From: Eupeodes corollae
Taxonomy: Eukaryota > Arthropoda > Insecta > Diptera > Syrphidae
Direction: 5' to 3'
NCBI RefSeq assembly: GCF_945859685.1
Contig: NC_079149.1
Coordinates: 55,384,991 to 55,448,990 of the forward strand
Length of the DNA stretch: 64,000 bases
Each line of letters opens with the position of its first letter. Position 1 is the first letter of the stretch. Below, piece after piece: positions 12,834 through 21,991 of this stretch. The notes below the pieces were generated by a model, which was not told the origin of the DNA, searched no databases, and saw only the letters and a list, made by a program, of their open reading frames with translations. Both the position numbers and the translations under genes were made by a program.

Positions 12834-13660
12834 TTGTAACGTTATACCAAACAAGCATATTTTTGTACAAAAATCTAATTAATGGTTTTTTATAAATCAA
12901 AAAAGATGACAAACAAAATATTGTCACCTCGAAAATTGCACGACCGAAATATGATTTCATCTCCAAAACACCTCTGTGCAACGAAAATAACGTTTTTAAC
13001 ATCTTGTAAAGTTTTGAGTAAAATCGAATTGACAGTTTTTTTATAAAAAATAAAAACCTAAAAAATCATTGTTCAAAGTTCATTAAATTGATTTTCAACT
13101 CATATATCTTTTCAAAAATTTGAGGTTATGGCTTCAAAGTTATTTTTTCTTATAAGAAATATTGTTTTCAACATTTGCAAAAATTTTGAGAAAAAACGAA
13201 TCGACAGTTTTTTTACAAAAAATAAAAACCTTAAAAAAATTTAACAAAAGTTGGTAAAAATTGATTTTCGACACATATATCTTTTCAGAATATTGAGATT
13301 ATGGCTTCCAACTAATTCAAACTTATAAGAAAAATTGTTTTCAACATTTGGAAAATGTTTTAGAAAAATCGAATTGACAGTTTTTTTACAAAAAATAAAA
13401 ACTAAAAGAAAAATTAATAGTTGGTAAAAATTGATTTTCGACTCAAATATCTTTTTAAAACATTAAGATATTGACTTTAAACTACTTGTATCTGTTATAA
13501 AATATGGTTGTCAGTTAAAAAATAGAAACCTAAAAACCAATAATAAAACCTAGTAAGAAATAGCTTTTAAAAAATTAAAAATATTGTCTTCAATTTCACA
13601 GAAAATATTATTTTCGATATTCAGTAGTTTTTTTTTTATAAAAATCCAACAGTCCGTTTT
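12834..13660 (+). repeat. LR copy A2, truncated at both ends
   Basis: After the 3' end of copy A the internal part of LR starts again: ATATTGTAACGTTATACCAAAC matches the interior at 11770-11800. Three more modules follow, with the GAC(A)GTTTTTTT block at about 13025, 13198 and 13371. The 5' hairpin and the 3' GC-rich end are missing. It decays into AT-rich DNA near 13660. Confidence 0.75.
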
Positions 13661-16600
13661 TTTTATTATTGTTTCAATACAATTTGATAAATGTTATGTA
13701 TTTGAAATTACATTTTGTTAAAATTCTTATTTTGTTTTTGTTTCCGTTAAAAATTTTCATTTATTTGACAGCTTCGATTTTTTAAATTTTATAAGTATGT
13801 TTTTTAAATTGAAAAATTAATATGAAGTTCAAGCCGATTTTCTTTGAAAACCGACCTTTTATTTTGTTCATATAACAATGAAAGAAACAAATGTTTTCTT
13901 TCATTGTCTTGAACCTTTCATTGTGTTTAATTGTAGGTTTATTATCCGAGGTACCGTAAAACTGTAATACCAATGAACTTTCTTAATTTTATAAGTCACA
14001 GTAACGTTTAAATAAGTTTAAAGACTGATTATTTAATCAAATTCCATACAATAAATTATCGTTCATTTACTTTAATTCTTTAAAATTTTGTAGTTTGCAT
14101 AATATATCCACATAATGTGAATACATATGTTTGCTTTGTTCTTGTAATAAGAAAAATATTTTGTGGGGTTTGGTTATGAAAAAGTTATAACCTACTTTTT
14201 TTTAATATTTATAGGTCAGCAATTGTGTGTGGTGTAAAATTATGGAGATTCCCAGTTAGGTATCTAACATACAAAAATTCCCAGAATTCATGAAAGAATC
14301 TATTTTTTTAATGAAAGATAGCAAATGTGAGAATTCTGTAACAATGCACACTAAACAATTGTTACACTTGTGAAATTGCCAAAAAAAAAAAAAAAAAAAC
14401 GTTTTTGAAATCAAAACTCGAAATGAAATTCTAAATCATCTGTTTCTGTTCTACGGAATTTTTAACTTTTAGTATGGAATTTGTGTATATACAAAAACAA
14501 AACTTCAGTTATTTAAGGTTTTTGGTTTAAGGAATTCACTTTAAAAATAATTCCTACAAAACTAAACCTTAAACTGAAGTGCTACTTCAGAAGAAGCTTC
14601 CTTCTTGGGAAATTATGAGAGTCCAAGTTATTCCATTATTATTTCGTTTAAACAAATTACATTTACTTAAAGGTTATTTTAGGCGAATTGAATAAGTATG
14701 GTTTTCGGTAGTATTAACTTGAATTTATTTAAAATGCAAATTTTTAAGAAACATTATAGAACCAAGAAAGCTTAAATGTAGTTATAAAATTTACATACAT
14801 AGAAGAATAATAAGTTAATAAAAAAATAATCGTTAGCTGCTCACCAGTTAAATATTGCAGTTCTCAAAAATGTGTGTCATCAATTTCACTAACTTGAACA
14901 GTTGCTCCACATCCAAAGACTCACTTTTTTCTTCGAAAATGATTTAAACAATTAATCTGCCAACTTCTATTTTTTGAATACCCACGCTCTTATGTATTAA
15001 CTTTAATTCAAATTATTTTTAGTGACTAAAACAGCGAAGTTTGACAATCTAACTACAAGCTATTATTTAAATATTACTTTATTTTCTAATATCAAGTTGA
15101 CAATATTAAAACAATTTTCCTAGGCTACTTTGAACAAAAATGTTATAAGCGACAAAGTTGATGAATATTAATTCTACTGTATATTTTTTTTTCTTTTTTT
15201 AGTTTTAAATTTAAATATTTAATTTACACTCTTATAACTATTTCGGTTAACAATCACAAATGATGAGAACAATAAAAAAAGATTTATTGTTTTTGTGCGT
15301 ACGTGTTGTCTTCTGGTATAATATTATCAGTATCACAATATTTTAAAATTATGATGATTTTATTTAAGTTTTTGTTTGGTAAAGTTTATTTTATATTATT
15401 TAAGAAATGAATGCAGAGGAGCGTATTTATCCTTTTGAAGGATGTAAACAAATTTTAAGCCATCTACGAAGTGGGCATTGGCACGTGACTCCTGTGACAC
15501 GTTTTAGGGTGGGTTCATGTGGCAGCTTTTCGATGAATTTGGCTCTCTCGCTCTTTCATAAAATGACAGGAGGTTTTCTTGTGTGCGTTTTTTAAACGTC
15601 GTCGTAGTCGTCGCTCGTCGTTCGGAAAATTGTATGGCTAATTGGGTAAAAACCAAACCAAAAAACCAAAGGACGATATGAAAATTCAGAAGTAGTGTCT
15701 GCTTTGATTTCTTTCACAAAAGACACCTCCAAAATAATTGCTAATTGCTATAAAACATTTTAACGAGGGATTATTTTCCTCTCTAAGAAAACAAATGCGA
15801 AAACAATTTTGCTCGACAATTTGGGAATTAAACTCAGTTTTTCGGCTGAGGATTGTTTTGCAACGCGGCTCTCACTCTCGACACTTTCGCGAAAATTCAC
15901 ATTTAAGGAACAAGAAGGATCACTAGGAATCGGTGATGATTAAACTGATGGTAATTAAGGATGTATTTTTAACTATGTCAAAACTACCCGAATACAGCTG
16001 GTATTTCTAGGAATAAGTTATCGCTTTGCTGAGCCCGCTAGACAAACTGACAGATCCGAGAGTTGGAATTCCTTTGCTGAATGCGAAGAAATAATTTGTT
16101 GGCATAGGCGCTGCACTGCTTTGTGTTTTTTTTCACGTTCAACTCCCGGAGCCTCAACTCGTTTTGTCAATGTCTAACAGAGACGAATATGTTTTTGCAA
16201 AGGATTTTTCTCACATGCGCACTAGGTCAGGACTTTCCAGTCAAAGTTCAGCTGTACTCGAAGACCTACATTGACAGTAATGTCCTTATGAAAGGGTATT
16301 TCCAGTATTTTTGTTGCGTGGGGGTGAAAGTGAATCACGGCGAGCCGTTTGCTAAATGGGTCAGTGGAATAATTTGATAACAAGCGCTTGAAAGAAAAGG
16401 AAAACAAACAGTTTTTGCATAGACTTGGGTGAATGTGAGAGTGTGAGGGATGATAATAATAGTTGGAACTTTAAGCCATTTGCGTATATGTATGTATTTG
16501 TACGTGATTTCTATTTTCGTTCCATTGTGCTTTTAATAAAAACTTGGATGAATTTTATTTTGAGTACAATTTTGCTAAGGAGCTTTTTTCAATGTAGCTT

Positions 16601-18443
16601 TAAAGATATTTAAAGACAATGAAGCACAAACATAAAATATTGTTAAAATTCAGAAAATAGGTTTATTAGGATCTGGAAGGATATTGTTTTTTTTAGATTT
16701 AATACTTAAAAACTTTAAAACCACTTGTTGCATTTAAGTTGTGTGTGCTTCTGGTCGAATATTGGCACAGTTTTTGAAACTTAGGAGCTTATTTTATGGT
16801 GGTGATTTAAGCATTTTTTGTAAACAAATAAAAGCTCATTAAATGACAACTTGAAAAAGCTCGATTGATTTTTAATCCTCCCAAACTTTTGTAAGTTTTG
16901 TTAAATTATATTTCAAAACTTTTTTCGGAGTACTTGATTGGTTCATGTAAATGATAAACTTGAATCTTATATTTTTTTATATTTATTATCTGTGCTATTA
17001 CGTTATTTCATATTTTGGGATGAATACTCAAGTTCAAAAACTGTTACAAATTTATTTTAAAATATTAAACAATGCTTTAAACTAATTTTTTTGAAAAGAA
17101 AAATAGTTATAAGAGAATGCCTCCTTAAGGAATAATTTGTTTTTATAAATTCATTTCATATGAAAAGGTTTAACTAAAAAATCCAACAATGGATGTGCCA
17201 TGACCGTTCACTACTTCCATTGAAGAAGAAGAAGAATATACCCATCAAAGAATTCAAATCGTTCAAGAACTTAGAGAAAGGCATTTTGTTTCACGCAAAC
17301 ATTTTTGTAAGACAATGTTGGAGTGTTTTCGTACTGTTAATCTCATTTTTTTTAGCCACGTGGCTTAGTTACATTTAAACAGGCTCGTTAATAATCAAAA
17401 TTACCGAAACGGGGATCCTAAAAACCTTCGAATTAAACAACAAAGATTCGATGGATTTTCTTCGGAAAGCGACATTTCGTCGCCACCGAGGTTCCTAGAC
17501 GTAACCCCAATGGTAACCCTAGTCCGGTTTTCGTTCCGAAAGTGAAAAAGTCCCAAAAATCAAAATATTTTACACTTTCTAATTCTTCCTTTTACTGAAA
17601 TTTACTACTTCCAAAATGGACTGCTTCCAAATGGCAAATGGTTCTTTAACGAAATTGAATTTGAATGTCTGAAAACGTAAGCTTTGTTTTTGAAATTCCA
17701 AGTTAAAACAACAGTTTATGTGCCCGCCAAACAAATGTTGAACAATCTGTGGTAATTCTAACAAACATAATTTGTGTTTATCTAAAAATTTTGTTTTAAA
17801 TTTTGATTACTTGATGAAATTCAGAAATTCAAAAAAAATAATCGGAAAAACAATTAAGCACTATATTGTTCCGTTTTGAATGTTTTACATGTTTTTTTAA
17901 TTAATGGATGTTCCTATCGGACTAGAGTACCAATATATGTACAAATCTTCCAAAAAGTTAGTCCTAAAATATTTAATAATTGCACATTAAAAATTCAAGC
18001 GATCTTAAATTAATTCTTGAACTTCATCTCATCTAAAAATCAAGTAGTGGTCTAATCAAATATTAAGGTCTAAGAAAATAAATGACAATTTGATGAAGAA
18101 ATAGGTTAGAACTCGATCCACTTCTAATTTTTTCAATTACTCGAGTTTTAAAGCCTTCCAATTTGTCAATGGGCCATTCGATTTTTATAAATAAAAACTA
18201 TTCATTTTTATTTCTAATAATTTGAAAACTACCCTTCTTACACATTTAAACTAATACATATTTCAAATAAATAGAAAGATACGAGTTTTTTCATAAGTTG
18301 TTTGTAATAAATACTTTTTTTTAATTTATATATCGTCCAGTGAAATGATGTTAAGTGCTTTGAAATGTAAGTCTCTTATGTTAGTGACGAAGATCGAGCT
18401 TCAGCTCATTTTCAACTCAGCAAGAAACAAAAAGTCAGCAAGT
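13661..18443. other. AT-rich non-coding stretch with one GC-richer island
   Basis: No gene can be supported. A 13-bp perfect hairpin lies at 13875-13907. At about 15400-16400 the base composition becomes richer in G and C, with CTCTCTCGCTC (15542-15552), CGTCGTCGTAGTCGTCGCTC near 15597-15616 and an ACGTGACTC motif near 15482; this looks like a promoter or 5' UTR but has no supported coding exon. A second small GC-richer patch is at 17440-17545. Confidence 0.45.
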
Positions 18444-18763
18444 AAATAAAATAAATAAATTGGGTGGCGCAACAGTCCGTTTGAGAACTAGGGCCTAGTG
18501 ACTGACAACCCTCAACCATTCCTGTGTGTGAGTACTGTTGTCAGTGATGGAAGGGACCTACAGTTTTAAGCCGAATCCGAACGGCAAATTTGAGAAAGCA
18601 CTTTTCATGACAAGAATTGCTCTTTAAGAATTTGTCAATTCCTCACAAAAGGCAGTACCCGTGAAAAGAACTTTAGGTGGCATAGGCAGGGATCGAACCC
18701 AAAACCTCTCGCATAACAGTCCATCGCACTAACCATCATGCCACGGGTACTAAGTCAGCAAGT
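18432..18763. repeat. 12-bp target-site duplication around SINE copy 2
   Basis: AAGTCAGCAAGT occurs at 18432-18443 and again at 18752-18763, exactly at the two ends of the SINE. It is direct evidence for retrotransposition and fixes the SINE boundaries. Confidence 0.88.
18444..18751 (-). repeat. tRNA-derived SINE, copy 2, with target-site duplication
   Basis: This is the best copy. It is bounded by the direct repeat AAGTCAGCAAGT at 18432-18443 and 18752-18763, a 12-bp target-site duplication. Read on the minus strand it starts AGTACCCGTG, then GTGGCAT ... ATGCCAC, a perfect 7-bp tRNA acceptor stem. An A-box-like GATGGTTAGTGCGATGG and B box GGGTTCGATCCC lie between them. CACGGGTACT downstream is the exact complement of the first ten bases. 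The tail is ATTT-rich (TTTATTTATTTTATTTACT), so mobilisation by a LINE is likely. Confidence 0.9.
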
Positions 18764-19615
18764 GTTGATGGTATATCCAAGCCATTTACCGATGGAGGCA
18801 ATTGACATTTATACCACACTCTTCAATAATGCACTGAATAATGCATTGGAAGACCGCTTGGTTCATCCTATCTCGAAACAAAAATTCATCATAAATAGGG
18901 ATCTGACTAAGGGGGCTGCGGGCAACAAAATAATGAAAAAAATCGATACAACAACACAGGTGCTGATCTCATAGTGTTGGTGCTGATCTCATAGAGTTGG
19001 AAAAGGCCTTTGACACCGTATGGTAAGAGGATCTTAACCTAAAACTGAGCAGCCTTGGCATAAGCAAGCCATTGTTGTGTATACTTTATGATATGCTTAA
19101 CGGTAGAAAGTTTGTTGTCAAAAGTGGCAATGTTACATCTACCACAACATTCTTAATTAAAAATGGTCTTTAACAGGGAGCGGTGAATTCGCCGATTCTC
19201 TTCAGCATTTCAAAAAAAATCAGATCAAATTGCGTACAGAACGGCCCGAAAGGTTGAGTTTATTAGAATTCTCTTGCAGCGTGATTTCGACAACATTCAG
19301 CGAAATTGCAACGACTGGAAACTGAAAACAAATGTCCACAAATCGGAGACAATTCTGTTCCGGACTCTGTTGGCTGGGGCCACAAGGGATACGTGCAAGA
19401 ATTGTCGCAAGATGGTCATCGTTGATCTTTACTTTTGTTCATTACTATTCCAATGAGGTCCAATACAATGGGGCTCAAATTAACAGAATTGATAGTTTCA
19501 TGATAAAACTCGTTCGAGGTCAAGGTTGCAAGAGCTATGTCTCCGAAAAGCAATTTCATTTAAGGGCGTTCTTGAATTAAAATAGGTTTAAGATTGAATT
19601 AATAAAAATGAATTT
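18764..19615 (+). pseudogene. LINE reverse transcriptase relic with 3' end
   Basis: Plus-strand frames give ELEKAFDTVW (18994-19023), then DLNLKLSSLGISKPLLCILY and DMLNGRKFVVKSGNVTSTTT, then QGAVNSPILFSIS (19175-19212), the palm of a non-LTR reverse transcriptase. DFDNIQRNCNDWKLKTNVHK followed by SETILFRTLLAGA (19283-19380) follows as the thumb region. Stops interrupt it, and the YADD segment is deleted between 19212 and 19258. The end AATAGGTTTAAGATTGAATT then A-rich is shared with the insertion at 19876-20327, so both come from one family. Jockey-like clade, dead. Confidence 0.72.
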
Positions 19616-19629
19616 TAACACAAAAAAAA

Positions 19630-19789
19630 GTGAGTTGGACTGTTATGCCAGAGGTTTTGGGTTCAGTTCGGATTCGGCTCAAAACTGTAGATTCCCCCCC
19701 ACCTATCACTGAGAACATTACTCGCTCCCAGGAATGGTTGGGAGTCGTAAGTCACTGGTTCTTAAAAGACTTTTGCCCACCTAATTTAT
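19630..19789 (+). repeat. tRNA-derived SINE, copy 3 (internally deleted)
   Basis: The head fragment TTGGACTGTTATGCCAGAGG TTTTGGGTTC is fused to the body at CGGATTCGGCTCAAAACTGT, so about 100 bp including most of the B box are lost. The 3' part GTAAGTCACTGGTTCTTAAA and CCACCTAATTTATT is retained. LR copy C starts at once at TTAACTTCCCATA, the same type of junction as at 11381/11382. Confidence 0.75.
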
Positions 19790-20930
19790 TAACTTCCCAT
19801 ACGAAGTTATTATAATGGGTCCGATTTGTCAAATTGAAATTGAAATTGAAATTGGTATCTTACGAACCAAAAACATGGTGGCACAAAAGAAATATAAAAA
19901 AATACAAAAGAAAAAAACATGGAATAAAAACAAAAAAAAAATTAAAAAAAAAAAGACAACAAAATATGAAAAAAAAAAATGTTAGATAGTTAGATTTGCT
20001 GCGGTGGTTGTTCTAGTTTTAAGTAGTTTATAGGTAGAATAGGTAGTTTAAGTTAGCTTTAAGTAAAAATAGAAAAAAAAGATCTTGATATTATTTTTTT
20101 TTTTCAAAATTTTTTAATAAATACAAAATAAATAAAATTTTAATTGTAAAATAGATATTAGGGCCGAAAGTCATTAGTAGTTAGTGTTATAGTTTAACTC
20201 AGAGTGTCCGTATGGGACCTTTACGTTAGTTTTAAGTTATGGATAATTTGGCTAGTTTTATGAATTTTTGTCTAGCTTTAAGATAGGTTTAAAAATGAAT
20301 TATTAAAAATGAATTAAAAAAAAAAAAACGAACCAAAAACACTACAGACTTGAATTAAATTTTATATAATATACTGTAACGTGATACAAAACAAGTATAT
20401 TTTTGGAAAAAAAAATCCAATTAACTGTTTTATTATAAATAAAAAAAAATAAAAAATGTGGCATCTCGAAAATATTACGATTAAAAATGTTTTCGTCTCC
20501 AAAACTATTTTTGACAACGAAAAATAACGTTTTTTGACAGTTTATTTTACAAAAAATAAAAAATTTAACAAAAGTTTTTAAACATTTATTTTCGACTCAA
20601 ATATTTTTTCAAAAAATAAAAATATTGTCATCAAACTTATTTCAGTAGTTTTTTTTATAAAATTCCAACAGACCGTTTCTACAAAAAAATACGCAAATTT
20701 GGAAAAAAATTGATGATGGGTCTTGAATCTCTCAAATTAATTTTATTCATCTAATTTATAAAAAGAGATTTTCAAAATAAAATATTTCTTTATATGAAAA
20801 ATAAGCTGGTAATTTTAAAATTTTTAGAAATTATTCAAATGACAACTTTTTTAACCCAACACGAAAATCTAAAAAAAATTTAAGCAAGACAAATTGACAG
20901 ACGGCATGGGTCGTATCCCAGCCTCATATT
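19790..20930 (+). repeat. Long repeat LR, copy C, with an internal insertion
   Basis: It starts TTAACTTCCCATACGAAGTT, GGGTCCGATTTGTCAAATTG. The 5' CGTACGT tract is lost, and CTTACGAACCAAAAACA is split by an inserted element (19876-20327). After it, AGACTTGAATTAAATTTTAT and degraded modules follow. The 3' end ACAAATTGACAGACGGCATG, GGTCGTATCCCAGCCTC lacks the GGGAAGTTATCAGTGT piece found in copy A. A SINE copy follows directly. Confidence 0.78.
19876..20327 (+). mobile_element. LINE 3'-UTR fragment inserted in LR copy C
   Basis: ACGAACCAAAAACA stands at 19862-19875 and again at 20328-20341; in LR copy A the same segment occurs once (11739 on). So the 452-bp segment between them is an insertion with a 14-bp target-site duplication. 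It ends AATGAATTATTAAAAATGAA then poly-A, matching the 3' end of the LINE relic at 19583-19618. It has no coding capacity and appears to be a 5'-truncated LINE copy. Confidence 0.75.
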
Positions 20931-21125
20931 GACTCTTGCGAGAAATTGACATATCCTCCAAGAGTAGTTCTTGTCATGAAGAGTGCTTTCGCATTTTAGC
21001 CGTTCTGATTCGGCTTAAAACTGTAGCCCCCCCTTACTGAAAACATTACTCTTACACAGGAATGAATGAGAGTCGTAAGTCGCTTGTTCCCAAAAGACTG
21101 TTGCGCCACCTAATTTATTTATTTA
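20931..21125 (+). repeat. tRNA-derived SINE, copy 4 (5' truncated)
   Basis: It lacks the tRNA head and begins GACTCTTGCGAGAAATTGAC, matching the SINE after its CACGGGTACT. CTTGTCATGAAGAGTGCTTT, GATTCGGCTTAAAACTGTAG, GTCGTAAGTCGCTTG and GTTGCGCCACCTAATTTATT follow in the normal order. The left boundary coincides with the end of LR copy C. Confidence 0.78.
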
Positions 21126-21540
21126 AATATCTTCTATCAACAGTATATTAATTTTTACATATGTGTTAAAGTACTCTCTTTTTTAACTTCATATTCATTC
21201 GCAAGTCGTTTCAGTCATGTTAATTTTTAGTAAATTTCTCCATAACTATGTTTTCTTTCTATTCCATAAAAAGGATTGATATACCCATTCGTTTTCCATG
21301 TCTATGTATAGTATAAGGATGTGTATAGATTTCGCCAATTGCTTGTATATCTCACTACCTTAACGTTCTGTTCATATCGATTGAAATGAATAATCAACAA
21401 ATGTAATTTTCTTAATAGATACTCTAACCAAATGTTAGATGCAGCAACATATGGTATACTGTGGCGAATGCTTGTTTTTTTATGTGTTGCTGTATGTATA
21501 CATTTTACAATGATTTATAATTTTGACCAAGTTGATGTTT

Positions 21541-21979
21541 ATGTTTGATTTGAGAACAATTAAGTGGTGATTCTCATCGGCTTTGTTGATCTTTTTGATG
21601 ATTAAATGAAAACAATTTTCATCTGATTTTTCCCAACGTTTCGACGGTGATTGCCGTCTTCTTCAGGGGATGTCTTTATTCACATAAATGATAAGAGTGT
21701 TTATTAAATACATACGAATATTATGTAAAGCTTTCAAGTATGACTTACATTGATTTAAATATTACAAAAACATTAAAACAAAAAATAATTTAAACAATTA
21801 AAACAATTAAAATTTAAAGCGCTTCCGACTTTGAAGACTTGTCACTGTTAAATGTAAACTGTTGAATTGTTTTTGTCTGAAACTAAGGAACAGTAAACGG
21901 CGGATATGTGTCTATGTGATATGTCTATACATAGACATGAGATTGAGAATCACCACTTAATTGTTCTCAAATCAAACAT
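21541..21979. mobile_element. Inverted-repeat element with hammerhead-like motif, probably Penelope-like remnant
   Basis: 21541-21576 and 21944-21979 are 36-bp perfect inverted repeats (left end ATGTTTGATTTGAGAACAAT, then TAAGTGGTGATTCTCA). The roughly 370 bp between them hold no open frame. On the minus strand at 21670-21631 a hammerhead-like core lies beside the left arm. Hammerhead motifs with a GAAACGTT core are known in the terminal repeats of Penelope-like elements, so a non-autonomous Penelope-like remnant is the best guess. A shared GTATACATTTTA (21495-21506 and 21980-21991) hints at a target duplication but is not flush with the left arm. Confidence 0.6.
21631..21670 (-). ncRNA. Hammerhead ribozyme-like motif (Penelope type)
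   Basis: The 40 nt on the minus strand read TCCC, CTGAAGA, A, GACGG-CAATCA-CCGTC, GAAACGTT, GGGA. CUGANGA and GAAA are the conserved hammerhead core; GACGG/CCGTC is a 5-bp stem II; TCCC/GGGA is a 4-bp stem I. ACGT after GAA is self-complementary, so stem III could form only between two copies, as described for Penelope-like hammerheads. One extra A between CUGAAGA and stem II is a departure from the minimal consensus, so activity is uncertain. Confidence 0.6.
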
Positions 21980-21991
21980 GTATACATTTTA

